This document shows, piece after piece, positions 18,669-30,826 of a DNA stretch of 64,000 nucleotides. The notes beneath the pieces were generated by a model. It was given only the letters and a program-made list of their open reading frames with translations, did no database searches and was not told the origin of the DNA. The DNA is from Dermabacter hominis NBRC 106157 (GTDB lineage Bacteria > Actinomycetota > Actinomycetes > Actinomycetales > Dermabacteraceae): assembly GCF_001570785.1 (NCBI RefSeq), contig NZ_BCSI01000004.1, forward strand, positions 1 through 64,000. The letters are read 5' to 3'. The stretch's first letter is position 1, and each line of letters starts with the position of its first letter. The position numbers and the translations under genes were made by a program.

Positions 18669-19839
18669 CGCGAACGACCGAGGACTCTCGGTTTACATTC
18701 ACGTGCCGTTTTGCGCGGTGCGTTGTGGGTATTGCGACTTCAACACCTACACCGCAAAAGAGCTTGGCGGGGGAGGTTCGCAAGCTGAGTATCCGGATAA
18801 CGCGATGCGCGAAATGGAGCGCACGCTCGCGGACGATCAAGCGTCGGGCTTCACTTACGACCGCGTTGACACCGTGTTCTTCGGAGGAGGTACCCCCACC
18901 CTCCTGCCCGCCGAGGAACAGGCGCGCATGCTCGCCCACCTCGACTCGCTTATTCCTCTCGCCCCGGGCGCCGAGGTGACAACCGAGGCGAACCCCGACT
19001 CCGTCACCCGAGACTCCCTCTTCCGCCTCGCCGATGCTGGGTTTACGCGCGTGAGCTTCGGCATGCAATCGGCCGTGCCGCGTGTGCTCGCGATCCTCGA
19101 CCGTACCCACAACCCCGAATCCGTCCCGAGGGCTGTCGCGTGGGCCCGGGAGGCGGGCCTTCAGGTGAGCCTCGACATGATTTATGGGACGCCGGGGGAG
19201 ACGCTCACGGACGTCGAGACCACCATCGGGGCGATAACCGAGATGCAGCCGGATCACGTGAGCGCCTACTCGCTCATCGTCGAGGGCAACACCAAAATGG
19301 CTCGCCAGCTGCGCCGCGGCGAACTCAGCGAGCCCGATCCGGACTTCATGGCCGATGCCTACGAGCTCATCGCCGACCGCACGCGAGCCGCGGGCTTCGA
19401 GTGGTATGAGGTCTCGAACTTCGCGCGCGGCGACGAGTTTCAGTGCCGCCACAACCTCGCCTACTGGCGGGGCCGCGACTGGTGGGGGATCGGCCCCGGC
19501 GCGCATCGACACCGCGACGGCTACCGCTCGTGGAACCTCAAGCACCCCTCACGCTATGCCGCGGCCCTCGCCGCCGGGCGTTTGCCCGTTGACGGGTTCG
19601 AGAACGTTTCGCTGGAGGATCGCGCGCTCGAGCGCCTCATGCTCGAGATGCGTATAAGGGAGGGTTTCGAGGCGGCGAGCAACCCGCTTACTTCACGTAG
19701 CGAGGCACGCGAGGTGCTCGTGCAGCACGTGGCAGAGGGGCGGTTGGATGCGAGTGCATGGGATAGCGGGATCGTGAGGCTTTCCGACGCCGGCCGGCTT
19801 GTCGCCGATGCCATTACGCGCGATATCGCAGCGCTCTAA
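18652..19839 (+). CDS. hemW: HemW-like radical SAM heme chaperone
   Basis: This 395-residue radical SAM protein has the HemW cluster signature HVPFCAVRCGYCDF (Cys21, Cys25, Cys28), the FFGGGTPTLLP glycine motif, and SFGMQSAVPRVLAILDRTH. HemW binds heme and helps insert it into membrane enzymes; it lacks the extra cysteine typical of true coproporphyrinogen dehydrogenase HemN. Annotations often call it oxygen-independent coproporphyrinogen III oxidase. It overlaps the MOSC gene, and the next gene on the other strand ends 45 nt away. Confidence 0.9.
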   Translation: MAGETSANDRGLSVYIHVPFCAVRCGYCDFNTYTAKELGGGGSQAEYPDNAMREMERTLADDQASGFTYDRVDTVFFGGGTPTLLPAEEQARMLAHLDSLIPLAPGAEVTTEANPDSVTRDSLFRLADAGFTRVSFGMQSAVPRVLAILDRTHNPESVPRAVAWAREAGLQVSLDMIYGTPGETLTDVETTIGAITEMQPDHVSAYSLIVEGNTKMARQLRRGELSEPDPDFMADAYELIADRTRAAGFEWYEVSNFARGDEFQCRHNLAYWRGRDWWGIGPGAHRHRDGYRSWNLKHPSRYAAALAAGRLPVDGFENVSLEDRALERLMLEMRIREGFEAASNPLTSRSEAREVLVQHVAEGRLDASAWDSGIVRLSDAGRLVADAITRDIAAL

Positions 19840-19857
19840 CGCGCGCCGCCGCCACCA

Positions 19858-19887
19858 ATCAAACCCCCACAACCCCTATGGAATTCA
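19858..19887. repeat. Third copy of the C-rich intergenic repeat
   Basis: This is a 30-bp exact match to 581-610, about 19 kb away, again overlapping the stop codon of a minus-strand gene (DUF3097, stop at 19885-19887). It fills most of the gap between the convergent hemW and DUF3097 genes. Confidence 0.85.
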
Positions 19888-20766
19888 GGGATTGGCGGTG
19901 ACGAAGTCGATCAGTTCCTCGATACGGCCGCTAAGGGTTGGCTCGACATCCGCGTACGAGCGCACCCGCCCGAGAATCTTCTGCCAGCCTTCGGCGATGT
20001 CCCCTTGCGACTCGGCGGGAAGTCCGAGCGCTCTGAGCGAGCCGACTTTGATGTCCGTTCCCTTGGGGATGTGGGGCCACTTCTCGAGCCCTACGCGCGC
20101 GGGTTTCACGGCTTGCCACACATCGACGTATGGGTGACCGAGGATGAGAACGTGCTCTCGCATCCCCGGCTCGCGCATGACGCTCTCGGCGATGCGGGTT
20201 TCCTTGGATCCCGCAACGAGGTGGTCCACGAGAACGCCGAGCTTGCGGTCCGGCCCCGGCCGGAAAGCCCGAACGCGCTCGAGAAGGTTATCGGCGCCAT
20301 CGAGCATTTCGACAGCTACGCCTTCGATGCGCAGGTCGTGCCCCCACACCTTCTCCACGAGTTCGGCGTCGTGCTTGCCTTCGACCCAAATCCGGGAGCC
20401 ACGCGCGACGCGGGCACGGGCTCCTTCGACATAGGTTGAGCCCGACGCGCTTCGTTTAGGGCCCGACGTTTGCCGAGCAGCCGTCGGACCGCCGCTCGTG
20501 GGCGGGGTCAAGCGAACGGGCCTTCCATCGATCAGAAAACCAGGGCCGAGGCGGAACGTGCGTAGGCGCCCGTGACGATCCTCGAGTTCGACGATGTGGA
20601 TACCGCCCGACTTCTCCACGCGCGTGACGGCGCCGACCCAGCCGGTTTGGACATCCTCGACAACGAGCCCGCGCTCGGCTGGGACATCCCTGCTCGCGGG
20701 GCGTTTCGGGTGAAAGGCATCCCCGGTACCGGAAAGGACGTCGTGGCCGTATCGATCGATATTCAC
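19885..20766 (-). CDS. DUF3097 family protein
   Basis: This 293-residue protein matches the actinobacterial DUF3097 family in its N-terminal MNIDRYGHDVLSG and PAERGLVVEDVQTGWVGAV segments and its central SRIWVEGKHDAELVEKVWGHDLR segment, which looks like a Toprim-type acidic motif. LGVLVDHLVAGSKE and HVLILGHPYVDVWQAVKP follow. A nucleic-acid role is suggested by the Toprim resemblance only. The start is GTG. It is divergent from hrcA. Confidence 0.8.
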   Translation of the reverse strand: MNIDRYGHDVLSGTGDAFHPKRPASRDVPAERGLVVEDVQTGWVGAVTRVEKSGGIHIVELEDRHGRLRTFRLGPGFLIDGRPVRLTPPTSGGPTAARQTSGPKRSASGSTYVEGARARVARGSRIWVEGKHDAELVEKVWGHDLRIEGVAVEMLDGADNLLERVRAFRPGPDRKLGVLVDHLVAGSKETRIAESVMREPGMREHVLILGHPYVDVWQAVKPARVGLEKWPHIPKGTDIKVGSLRALGLPAESQGDIAEGWQKILGRVRSYADVEPTLSGRIEELIDFVTANP

Positions 20767-20839
20767 GGCGCTTTACGCTACCAGGGGCGTGTTCGCTCAC
20801 AGGGGATCGCCACACCGTGCAAGGGTCGCGCGCTACGCG

Positions 20840-20871
20840 TAGTATTGGCACTCGAAGCCTGTGACTGCTAA
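20840..20871 (+). promoter_or_regulatory. CIRCE element and -10 box upstream of hrcA
   Basis: TTGGCACTC (20845-20853), nine bases, then GACTGCTAA (20863-20871) matches the CIRCE consensus TTAGCACTC-N9-GAGTGCTAA at 8 of 9 positions in each arm. A -10-like TAGTAT lies at 20840-20845. The hrcA start is 20 nt downstream. This is the known operator of HrcA, so autorepression relieved by heat is expected. Confidence 0.85.
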
Positions 20872-20891
20872 CGCGCGAAAGGATGAGAAGT

Positions 20892-21920
20892 ATGGATGAG
20901 CGCAAGCTCAGCATCCTCGGCGCAATCGTGGAAGATTACGTGGCGACTCGCGAACCGGTGGGCTCGAAGTCGTTGCTCGAGCGGCACGAACTCGGCGTCA
21001 GCGCGGCGACCGTACGCAACGACATGTCCGTGCTCGAAGAAGAGGGCCTCATTATGCAGCCCCACACGTCGGCAGGTCGCATTCCCACCGACAAGGGCTA
21101 TCGCGTTTTCGTCGACTACGTCGCGCAAGTCAAGCCCCTCTCGGCTCCTGAACGGCGCGCGATTCAGACGTTTTTCGACGGCGCCCACGACCTTGACGAC
21201 CTTCTTTCGCGCACGGTGCGCCTGCTGTCGCGTCTCACGAATCAAGTGGCGGTCGTGCAGTACCCGGCGCTGCGACAAGCACACGTGCGCCACGTTGAGC
21301 TCGTGAAGACATCCGAGACTCTCCTGCTCGTCGTGCTCATCACAGACGCGGGGCGCGTTGATCAGCAGACGATCTCGCTCACACACCCCCAAGAGGCCGC
21401 CTATTACGAGAGGCTTCGCGAGCGCATTAATCGGGTATGCACGTCAAGGCCCGTGACCTCCGTGGGAGGGGATCTAGACGCACTCCTCGACGCGGAATCC
21501 GAATCGACCCGCGCCGCGGCGACCGAGGTGCTCGACACGCTCGGAGAGCTGCTCGCCTCTCGCCGCGAGGATCGCATGATCGTCGGCGGAGTCTCGAACC
21601 TTGCGCGCGGCGAGCAATTCTCTCGCGAGGTCGGGCCGATGCTTGACCTGCTCGAGGAACAGCTCGTGCTCCTTCGACTCCTCGGCGAAATGCATTCGAA
21701 CTTCGGCGAGGTCGATGTGCTGATCGGCGAGGAACTCAGTAGCGTTTCGGGCGATGCCCTTCAGCGAGCGGCCCTTGTGGGGAGCGCCTATACCGAAACT
21801 GCGGGCGCCGCTTCCCCCTCCTCGCGCATCGCGATCCTCGGCCCCTCGAGCATGGACTACGTGACCTCGATTTCTTCCGTGCGCGCTGTCGCGCGGTACA
21901 TCTCCCGTTTCATCGGTTAA
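20892..21920 (+). CDS. hrcA: Heat-inducible transcription repressor HrcA
   Basis: This 342-residue protein has the HrcA winged-helix N-terminus (VEDYVATREPVGSKSLLER, then VSAATVRNDMSVLEEEGLI and HTSAGRIPTDKGYRVFVDYV) and the GAF-like dimerisation region. HrcA represses chaperone genes through CIRCE. The ATG at 20892 is preferred over the one at 20883 because the AAAGGA site would touch the earlier start. dnaJ follows after 33 nt, as in most actinobacteria. Confidence 0.95.
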   Translation: MDERKLSILGAIVEDYVATREPVGSKSLLERHELGVSAATVRNDMSVLEEEGLIMQPHTSAGRIPTDKGYRVFVDYVAQVKPLSAPERRAIQTFFDGAHDLDDLLSRTVRLLSRLTNQVAVVQYPALRQAHVRHVELVKTSETLLLVVLITDAGRVDQQTISLTHPQEAAYYERLRERINRVCTSRPVTSVGGDLDALLDAESESTRAAATEVLDTLGELLASRREDRMIVGGVSNLARGEQFSREVGPMLDLLEEQLVLLRLLGEMHSNFGEVDVLIGEELSSVSGDALQRAALVGSAYTETAGAASPSSRIAILGPSSMDYVTSISSVRAVARYISRFIG

Positions 21921-21953
21921 GAACTGAACCCAACTCTCAAGGAACCACACTTC

Positions 21954-23105
21954 GTGAACGACGACTTTTACGAGATCCTCGGCGTCTCAAAGGACGCAAG
22001 CGCGGACGAGATCAAGAAGGCCTACCGCAAGAAGGCCCGCAAGCTGCACCCCGATGTCAATCCCGATCCCGCCGCAGCCGATCAAATGAAGAAGGTCTCC
22101 CAGGCATACGAGACCCTCTCCAACCCCGAAAAGCGTCGAATGTACGACATGGGCGGTCAGAACCCATTCGGGGGCGGCGGCTTCGGTGGCTTCGGCGGGG
22201 GAGCGACGTTCGATTTCTCCGACCTCTTCGATGTATTCGCGGGTGCGTCAGGAATGAGTGGGCGCGGGCGTGGCCCGATCCCGCGCGAACGCCGCGGTAA
22301 CGACATCCTCCGACGCATGACACTCGAGCTTGATGACGTCGTCTTTGGCTCCGAAAAGGAGCTGACGTTCCCAACGGCTGTCACGTGTAATCGCTGCCAC
22401 GGTAATTGCTGTGAGCCCGGAACGGAGACGAAGAAATGCACCGTCTGTAGCGGAAGCGGCCACGTGCAGCGCACGGTGAACTCTCTGCTCGGTCAGATGG
22501 TGCAACTCGCGCCGTGTTCGGCCTGTCAGGGTCATGGCACGATCATCGAGAATCCTTGCAGCGAGTGCCAGGGGCACGGCCGTGTGCAGGACGAGCGCAC
22601 GATTACGCTGCGCGTTCCCGCGGGCATCGATACAGGTCGCCGCATCCAGCTTCGCGGGGAGGGCGAAGCGGGTGAGGCTGGCGGCCCCGCAGGTGACCTC
22701 TTCGTCGAGGTGCGCGTCAAGGAACACGAGATCTTCCATCGCGAAGGCAACGATCTGCTCGCGCGCCTCACAATTTCCATGGTTGCCGCGGCCCTCGGCA
22801 CGAAGGCCACCCTCACGACCTTCGACGGCGAGCGCGAGGTCGAGATCAAGGCCGGAACTCAACCCGGTGACGTGATTCGGCTCCGCGACCTCGGCGTCAC
22901 TGCGTTGCGCGGCGATTCTCGAGGCGACATCCTCATCGAAGTGGGCGTCGAGATCCCGAAGAAACTCTCGGGTGCCGAAAAAGATCTCCTCGCCAAGTTC
23001 GGCGAGATGCGTAACGAACCTGACCTGCGCTCGGCGGCGAAAAATGCTCAGCACAGCGACGGCGGCGTGTTCGCGAAACTCCGCGAGAAATTCCGCGATC
23101 TGTGA
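21954..23105 (+). CDS. dnaJ: Chaperone DnaJ
   Basis: This 383-residue co-chaperone has a J domain (residues 1-68, with the HPD motif in KLHPDVNPD), a Gly/Phe-rich linker, the zinc-binding region and the C-terminal substrate-binding domain. The first zinc repeat reads CNRCHGNC rather than CxxCxGxG; the other three repeats (CTVCSGSG, CSACQGHG, CSECQGHG) are normal. The GTG start is used. It stimulates DnaK ATPase. Being downstream of CIRCE-hrcA, it is probably heat regulated. It overlaps rsmE by 4 nt. Confidence 0.95.
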   Translation: MNDDFYEILGVSKDASADEIKKAYRKKARKLHPDVNPDPAAADQMKKVSQAYETLSNPEKRRMYDMGGQNPFGGGGFGGFGGGATFDFSDLFDVFAGASGMSGRGRGPIPRERRGNDILRRMTLELDDVVFGSEKELTFPTAVTCNRCHGNCCEPGTETKKCTVCSGSGHVQRTVNSLLGQMVQLAPCSACQGHGTIIENPCSECQGHGRVQDERTITLRVPAGIDTGRRIQLRGEGEAGEAGGPAGDLFVEVRVKEHEIFHREGNDLLARLTISMVAAALGTKATLTTFDGEREVEIKAGTQPGDVIRLRDLGVTALRGDSRGDILIEVGVEIPKKLSGAEKDLLAKFGEMRNEPDLRSAAKNAQHSDGGVFAKLREKFRDL

Positions 23106-23893
23106 GCCTCAAGAACTTCCTTCTCCTCGAGGGGACTCTCGAGGACGCCACCGCCGGAACCTCAATCGAGATTGGCGGGGACGAAGGCCACCACGGGGCG
23201 CGCGTCATGCGGCTTCGCCCGAGCGAGAGCATCCTCGTGACGGACACGGACGGTTACCAGGTGGAGGCTACCGTCACGAGCGTATCGAAGAGCAGCTTCG
23301 ACATTCAGCTGTGCAGCGCGCCCACGCACCAGCCAGCGCCGGAGACGACATTTGTGCTCGTCCAAGCGCTCGCTAAGGGCGGCCGCGACGAATCGGCGAT
23401 TGAAATGGCGACCGAACTTGGCGTTGACCGCATCGTTCCCTGGCAAGCTGATCGCAGCGTCGTCCAATGGAAAGGCACGAAAGAGGATAAGGGGCTTGAG
23501 AAGTGGCGTGCGCGTATCAACGCCGCAGTTAAACAGTCTCGTCGCGCACGCATCCCCGTGCTCGAGCCCGTCGTCACAAGTGACGATCTCGCTTCCCAAA
23601 TCGCGCGTGCAGTTGACAGCGGATCGACGGTTCTTGCCCTGCACGAGAGTGCAACCGTAGGACTCGGGGCACACCTACGCGATCTCAACCCCGCCGCGGG
23701 TACGCAAGAAGGCATTCCTCGCGACGTCTGGGTCATCGTCGGGCCCGAGGGCGGTATGAGCGACAGCGAGATCGACCGGTTTACTCGGGCTGGTGCCACG
23801 CAGACGCTTCTGGGCACGGAGATTCTTCGGGCCTCGAGCGCGGGCCCCGCGGCTCTTGCGGCCCTGTGCGCAGTAACCGGGCGGTGGCAGTAG
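23102..23893 (+). CDS. rsmE: 16S rRNA m3U1498 methyltransferase RsmE
   Basis: This 263-residue SPOUT-class methyltransferase has an N-terminal PUA-like domain (HHGARVMRLRPSESILVTD) and the C-terminal trefoil-knot SAM site (VIVGPEGGMSDSEIDRF, then LGTEILRASSAGPAAL). It methylates U1498 of 16S rRNA. The GTG start overlaps the dnaJ stop, and the hrcA-dnaJ-rsmE order is standard in Gram-positive bacteria. Confidence 0.94.
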   Translation: MSLKNFLLLEGTLEDATAGTSIEIGGDEGHHGARVMRLRPSESILVTDTDGYQVEATVTSVSKSSFDIQLCSAPTHQPAPETTFVLVQALAKGGRDESAIEMATELGVDRIVPWQADRSVVQWKGTKEDKGLEKWRARINAAVKQSRRARIPVLEPVVTSDDLASQIARAVDSGSTVLALHESATVGLGAHLRDLNPAAGTQEGIPRDVWVIVGPEGGMSDSEIDRFTRAGATQTLLGTEILRASSAGPAALAALCAVTGRWQ

Positions 23894-24054
23894 CCCCACC
23901 GCGATACTGACTGCCTTCACGGCTCGCGGCCGGCGAGCGTCGGAAGCACAAGCCGCGCGGGCACCCGACTACTAGACTGGTGGAACCAGCGCCCACACGA
24001 GCCGCCACGCGCCAGTTTCCGGCACCGTGCGGCGGCAGCCCTGAGGAGGAACCG

Positions 24055-24405
24055 ATGACCACGACCGCACCAGACTGTGTCTTTTGCAAAATCGTTGCCG
24101 GCGAGATCCCGTCGACCAAGGTTTACGAGGACGCCGACGTCGTGTGCTTCAAAGACCTTGAGCCGAAAGCTCCGGTTCACGTGCTCGCCGTGCCGAAGGA
24201 ACATTACGCCAACATCGTGGAGCTCTCGGCCAACAAGGACCTGCTCGCTGCGGTCGTCAAAGCAGCGGGCTCAGTCGCGAAAGAACATGCCCGAGGCGAG
24301 TTCCGCTTCCTCTTCAATACCGGTGAAAGCGCTGGCCAAAGCGTTTTCCACGTGCACGGGCACATTCTTGCCGGTAAAGCCCAATCCGAAGGAGACCTCT
24401 TCTAA
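24055..24405 (+). CDS. HIT family nucleotide-binding protein
   Basis: This 116-residue Hint-type protein has CVFCKIVAGEIPS at the N-terminus and the catalytic histidine triad HVHGH at 99-103. HIT proteins hydrolyse purine nucleoside phosphoramidates. The ATG at 24055 follows TGAGGAGGAACCG; the frame is open 25 codons further without homology. phoH begins 2 nt after its stop. Confidence 0.92.
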   Translation: MTTTAPDCVFCKIVAGEIPSTKVYEDADVVCFKDLEPKAPVHVLAVPKEHYANIVELSANKDLLAAVVKAAGSVAKEHARGEFRFLFNTGESAGQSVFHVHGHILAGKAQSEGDLF

Positions 24406-24407
24406 CC

Positions 24408-25415
24408 GTGCAGGAGACCACCGAAATCCTCGAACGCTACGTCGCAATCCCCGACCACTTGCGTCCCGTCGCCGTTCTCGGCGCGAACGATCAGGCACTC
24501 AACGTCATCGAGAAGATCATGCCCGACATCGACGTGTCGATGCGCGGCCACCAGATCACACTGCGCGGCCCCGAAGGCTCGCTCGATCGCGCTGCCGCCA
24601 TCATGAACTCTCTTATTGAGATCGCCGCAAGCGGCGAAACCGTGACGGGCGAAGCCGTCCACCGCGCCGCAGAACTCTACGGCGATGATCGGCGACGTGA
24701 CCAGCACGTGTCGGCGATCCTCAGTCAATCAGTTCTCTCCGCACGAGGGCGCACGATTAGGCCGAAGACGATCGGCCAGAAAGAGTACGTGGACGCAATC
24801 GATGAGAACACGATCGTGTTCGGCATCGGCCCCGCAGGCACCGGAAAAACGTACCTCGCGGTTGCGAAAGCCGTGCGTGCACTTCTCGATAAGCAGATCA
24901 ACCGGATCATCCTTACGCGCCCCGCGGTCGAAGCAGGCGAGCGCCTCGGATTTCTCCCGGGCACGCTCAACGAGAAGATCGATCCCTACTTGCGCCCCCT
25001 CTACGACGCGCTTCACGACATGCTCGACCCCGAGTCCATCCCGCGGCTCATGGGTGCGGGAACGATTGAAGTTGCGCCGCTTGCCTACATGCGCGGGCGT
25101 ACGCTTAACGATGCGTTCATCATCCTCGACGAGGCGCAAAACACGACACCCGAGCAGATGAAGATGTTCCTGACCCGCCTGGGTTTCAACTCGACCATGG
25201 TGATCACGGGCGATGCGACCCAGGTGGATCTTCCCGGAGGCACTAGCAGCGGCCTCAAAGTCGTCGAACGCATCCTCGGTAAGGTCGACGACATTGCCTT
25301 TTGCCACTTGAGCTCGAAGGACGTCGTGCGCCACCGACTCGTCAGCGACATCGTCGACGCCTATGCGCGTTGGGATCTTTCCGAGTTCTCACCGAAGAAG
25401 AAGGGGAAGCGATGA
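24408..25415 (+). CDS. phoH: PhoH family ATPase
   Basis: This 335-residue PhoH-type P-loop ATPase has a short N-terminal KH-like region, a Walker A GPAGTGKT near 141-148, and the Walker B-like [15 protein letters not shown]. PhoH sits with ybeY in most bacteria and is linked to RNA metabolism. The GTG start lies directly after the HIT gene. The ybeY start overlaps its stop by 4 nt. Confidence 0.93.
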   Translation: MQETTEILERYVAIPDHLRPVAVLGANDQALNVIEKIMPDIDVSMRGHQITLRGPEGSLDRAAAIMNSLIEIAASGETVTGEAVHRAAELYGDDRRRDQHVSAILSQSVLSARGRTIRPKTIGQKEYVDAIDENTIVFGIGPAGTGKTYLAVAKAVRALLDKQINRIILTRPAVEAGERLGFLPGTLNEKIDPYLRPLYDALHDMLDPESIPRLMGAGTIEVAPLAYMRGRTLNDAFIILDEAQNTTPEQMKMFLTRLGFNSTMVITGDATQVDLPGGTSSGLKVVERILGKVDDIAFCHLSSKDVVRHRLVSDIVDAYARWDLSEFSPKKKGKR

Positions 25416-25906
25416 GCATCGAAGTCAACAACGAAACGACCGCTCAGATCGATGCCCGCGAGTTCGTTGATCTAGCTCGCTACGTATTCGAAGCCATGTT
25501 CTTGCACCCGGCCACCGAACTGTCGATCACGTTTGTGGACGAGAAGGCAATGAGTGAACTCCACGAGGAGTGGATGGACCTCGAGGGGCCCACCGACGTC
25601 ATGAGCTTCCCCATGGACGAACTTCGCGAAGGACGCGAAGGGGAGCTCGCCCCCGAGGGCCTCCTCGGGGACATCGTCATCTGCCCCACCGTCGCCGCGC
25701 AGCAAGCCCGTATTGCCGGCCACAGCTCTGAAGAAGAAATGCTTCTTCTGCTCACTCACGGCATCCTTCACCTGCTCGGCTACGACCACGTCGAGCCCGA
25801 GGAAGAGCGTGTGATGTTCACGCTCCAGCGCAAGCTCCTGTTGACGTTTCTCGCTGGCCGTGGCTCTCGCGTGGGCATCTGCGATACCGGCGGCCCCGAC
25901 GCATGA
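25412..25906 (+). CDS. ybeY: Endoribonuclease YbeY
   Basis: This 164-residue metalloprotein carries the zinc motif [11 protein letters not shown] with ligands His116, His120 and His126. YbeY processes 16S rRNA 3' ends and takes part in ribosome quality control. The ATG overlaps the phoH stop (ATGA); the frame extends upstream inside phoH but only this start fits the family. The next gene overlaps by 4 nt. Confidence 0.93.
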   Translation: MSIEVNNETTAQIDAREFVDLARYVFEAMFLHPATELSITFVDEKAMSELHEEWMDLEGPTDVMSFPMDELREGREGELAPEGLLGDIVICPTVAAQQARIAGHSSEEEMLLLLTHGILHLLGYDHVEPEEERVMFTLQRKLLLTFLAGRGSRVGICDTGGPDA

Positions 25907-27204
25907 GTGCCATCGCTTTTCTCGTTCCACTCGCTATCGTCGCGATCGTCCTCGCGGTGTGCTTCTCGGCCGCTGACGCCGCGCTCAGCACGCTTTCGCG
26001 CCACAGTATCGAGCGCTACTTCGAAGACGAAGAAAAGAAGCGGGACCGCATCCTCACGATGCACGACGACACCCACACGACGTTCGCCACGATCGCGCTT
26101 GGGCGCGTTCTTGCCGAAACGACCTACGCTGTTGTCATCACGGCATTCATGTTCGAACGGCTCGAGGGACTGTGGCTACCACTCCTCCTCGCGATTACGG
26201 TGACCTTCCTCGTGTCGTTCATGGGAGCCTCCGTGTCGCCCCGCACGCTAGGCAGGCGTGCCCCCGAGAAAACGATCTCGGCTCTTTCCCCGCTTGTCCG
26301 TTTCGCCCGGGTCGCCCTAGCCCTTCCTGCGAAGGTCCTCATCCACATTTCGAATGCCTTCACTCCCGGCGGGAAGGTCGCGGGTGGACCGTTCGCGACG
26401 GAGGAGGAGCTTCGCCACTTCGTGGATCGCGCGAGTGAAACGGAAGCGCTCGAGGACGACGAGCGCAACATGATCAAGGGCGTGTTTGATCTTGACGACA
26501 CGATGATCCGCGAGGTCATGGTGCCCCGAACCGATATGGTGACGATCGACGCGGACGCGACCGCGAACAAGGCCATGCGCCTGTTCGTCCGTTCGGGGTA
26601 CAGCCGAATTCCCGTCATCGGCGAAGAGGGCGTCGACGACCTGCTCGGCATGCTGTACTTCAAAGATGTGATGCGTGCGATCCATTCGCCGTGGGATCCC
26701 GGCGGCGATCGGCCCGTCACAGAGATCATGAGGCCCGTGAAGTTCTACCCGGAGTTCCTCACTGCCGATCGCGTCATGGAAGCCATGCGTACCTCTCGCG
26801 TGCACGTTGGTATCCCCGTCGATGAATACGGTGGTGTTGCCGGCATCGTCACGATTGAGGACATCCTCGAAGAGATCGTGGGGGAGATTGCCGACGAGCA
26901 CGACCGCCGCGAGCAAGAGGCCGAGAAGGTCGCCGAAGGCGAATACCGCGTTCCCGCGCGCATGACCATCGTCGAGGTCGGCGAGCTGTTCGATCTCGAG
27001 ATCGAAGACGACGACGTTGACACGATCGGTGGTCTCCTCGCGAAAACCATCGGAAGGGTGCCGATCGTGGGCGCCGAGGGTACTGCCCACGGTTTACACA
27101 TGGAAGCGGATCGCACGAGTGGCAGACGCAAGCAGGTCTCAGCAATTCTCGTCAGCCGCGCCCCGCGCGATACCGGTGACGAGTCGCACGAGAGCGACGA
27201 TTAG
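25903..27204 (+). CDS. Hemolysin C/CorC family CBS-domain membrane protein
   Basis: This 433-residue protein has an N-terminal DUF21 membrane domain (hydrophobic segments near 4-24, 68-90 and 96-115), paired CBS domains from about 200 to 330 ([22 protein letters not shown], then [20 protein letters not shown]) and a C-terminal CorC_HlyC transporter-associated domain. The family is linked to Mg2+ or Co2+ efflux; the old hemolysin name is misleading. The phoH-ybeY-corC-era order is classical. Confidence 0.9.
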   Translation: MSAIAFLVPLAIVAIVLAVCFSAADAALSTLSRHSIERYFEDEEKKRDRILTMHDDTHTTFATIALGRVLAETTYAVVITAFMFERLEGLWLPLLLAITVTFLVSFMGASVSPRTLGRRAPEKTISALSPLVRFARVALALPAKVLIHISNAFTPGGKVAGGPFATEEELRHFVDRASETEALEDDERNMIKGVFDLDDTMIREVMVPRTDMVTIDADATANKAMRLFVRSGYSRIPVIGEEGVDDLLGMLYFKDVMRAIHSPWDPGGDRPVTEIMRPVKFYPEFLTADRVMEAMRTSRVHVGIPVDEYGGVAGIVTIEDILEEIVGEIADEHDRREQEAEKVAEGEYRVPARMTIVEVGELFDLEIEDDDVDTIGGLLAKTIGRVPIVGAEGTAHGLHMEADRTSGRRKQVSAILVSRAPRDTGDESHESDD

Positions 27205-27214
27205 GAGAGCAAAA

Positions 27215-28153
27215 GTGGAAACCGTGCATCGAAGTGGCTTCGTCGCTCTCGTCGGCAGGCCCAACGTCGGCAAATCGACGCTCACGAATGCGATGGTGGG
27301 GGACAAGGTCGCGATTACGAGCTCGAAACCTCAAACGACGAGGCGAGCCATTCGAGGGATCGTCAGCCGCGAACACGACCAGATCATCATCGTCGATACC
27401 CCGGGCGTCCATCGCCCCCGCACTCTTCTTGGCAAGCGCCTCAACGATCTCGTGCGCGAAACCCTAGCCGAGGTTGATGTCGTGGGCTTTTGCCTTCCGG
27501 CTGACCAGAAGATCGGGCCCGGCGATCGCTTTATCGCCGAGGACCTTCGACAGTTGCGTGGCAACCGTCGGAGCCCGGCGATCGTGGCGATCGTGACGAA
27601 GGTAGATCTCGTGAGCCGAGACGAGCTCGCCGCTCACCTCATGGAGGTTGAGCGTTTTGTCAAGGCTGAAGACATCGTTCCCATCTCCGCGCTCGAGGGT
27701 GAGCAGATCGACGTGCTCATGGATGTCATTGCCTCGCATCTTCCCGAGGGCCCAGCGCTTTACCCGGATGATCAACTCACGGAGGAGAGCGTGAGCGACC
27801 GTATCGCGGAGCTCGTGCGCGAGGCTGCGCTCGAGGGTGTGCGCGATGAACTCCCGCATTCCCTCGCCGTTGTGGTCGAGGAGATCGTGGAGGAGTCGCT
27901 CGATGGTGATCCGTTCGCGGAGGTGGCGCCCGGCGAAGGCAGGCTCGTGGTGCGCGTTTCACTCTTCGTTGAACGCGACTCCCAAAAGGGAATCGTGATC
28001 GGCAGGGGCGGTAAACGTCTGAAGCAGGTCGGTACGCGGGCGCGGCGTGGCATCAGGGATCTCATGGGTCGCCCGGTCCATCTCGATATTCGGGTGAAGG
28101 TCGCCAAGGATTGGCAGCGGGACCCCAAGCAGCTCGGTCGCCTGGGCTTCTAA
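27215..28153 (+). CDS. era: Ribosome biogenesis GTPase Era
   Basis: This 312-residue protein has the P-loop GRPNVGKS (14-21), the switch region TSSKPQTTRRAIRG, DTPGVH, TKVDLV, and a C-terminal KH domain with VIGRGGKRLKQVGTRAR. Era binds the 3' end of 16S rRNA during 30S assembly. The GTG at 27215 follows GGAGAGC; upstream frame content overlaps the previous gene in a different frame. Confidence 0.95.
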   Translation: METVHRSGFVALVGRPNVGKSTLTNAMVGDKVAITSSKPQTTRRAIRGIVSREHDQIIIVDTPGVHRPRTLLGKRLNDLVRETLAEVDVVGFCLPADQKIGPGDRFIAEDLRQLRGNRRSPAIVAIVTKVDLVSRDELAAHLMEVERFVKAEDIVPISALEGEQIDVLMDVIASHLPEGPALYPDDQLTEESVSDRIAELVREAALEGVRDELPHSLAVVVEEIVEESLDGDPFAEVAPGEGRLVVRVSLFVERDSQKGIVIGRGGKRLKQVGTRARRGIRDLMGRPVHLDIRVKVAKDWQRDPKQLGRLGF

Positions 28154-30043
<1,890 letters not shown>

Positions 30044-30055
30044 GGCCGCTCGCAG

Positions 30056-30826
30056 GTGGCATCGAGGCTGTACCGCGACGATGCGATCGTCCTTCGAACC
30101 CAAGACTTGGGGGAGGCCGATCGCATCGTTACGCTCTATTCGAAAAACCACGGGAAGATCCGCGCGGTCGCGAAGGGAGTGCGGAAAACCTCCTCCCGCT
30201 TTGGCGCGCGCCTCGAGCCTTTCCAGCGTGTCGACGTGCAGTGTCATCGTGGACGCTCCCTCGATACCGTTTCGCAGGTCGTGACGATCACCGCGTACGC
30301 CGAGCAGATCGCTGGCGACTACGCGCGCTACACGGCAGCGGCGGCTATGGGCGAGCTCGTGGAGAGACTCACGAACGAAGGATTCGACCCTACGAGCGCG
30401 CACTACATGATGCTCGTTGGGGCACTGCACGCGCTCGTGAATTCCGGGCGGCCGCCCGTGCTCGTCCTTGATGCCTTTTTGCTGAGGAGCATTGCGATGG
30501 CGGGTTGGCGCCCGGAGCTTCGCAACTGCGCTGTGTGCGGGGCAGAAGGGCCGCACCAGGCATTCGATGTGAGCCAAGGTGGCGTCGTGTGCCGAGAATG
30601 CCGGCGCCCCGGCGCCGTGGCAGCGCGACCGAGCGTGACCGAACACATGATCTTTTTACTCGCGGGAGACTGGGACGAGGCCCTCGCAACCGACCCTGCT
30701 GCGCAGGCAGAAGCGGGCCGTCTCATCGCGCGTATTCTTTCCTATCACCTTGAGCGGCCGCTTGCTGCCCTAGAATTGGTGGATCGATCCATCGAAAGCG
30801 CGCCGGCGCTAAAGGAGAACGCGTGA
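30056..30826 (+). CDS. recO: DNA repair protein RecO
   Basis: This 256-residue protein has the N-terminal OB fold ([23 protein letters not shown]) and a C-terminal zinc-binding module with CAVCG and CRECR pairs. RecO helps load RecA on single-stranded DNA in the RecFOR pathway. The start is GTG, 12 nt after leuA. It overlaps uppS by 4 nt, an arrangement common in Actinobacteria. Confidence 0.92.
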   Translation: MASRLYRDDAIVLRTQDLGEADRIVTLYSKNHGKIRAVAKGVRKTSSRFGARLEPFQRVDVQCHRGRSLDTVSQVVTITAYAEQIAGDYARYTAAAAMGELVERLTNEGFDPTSAHYMMLVGALHALVNSGRPPVLVLDAFLLRSIAMAGWRPELRNCAVCGAEGPHQAFDVSQGGVVCRECRRPGAVAARPSVTEHMIFLLAGDWDEALATDPAAQAEAGRLIARILSYHLERPLAALELVDRSIESAPALKENA

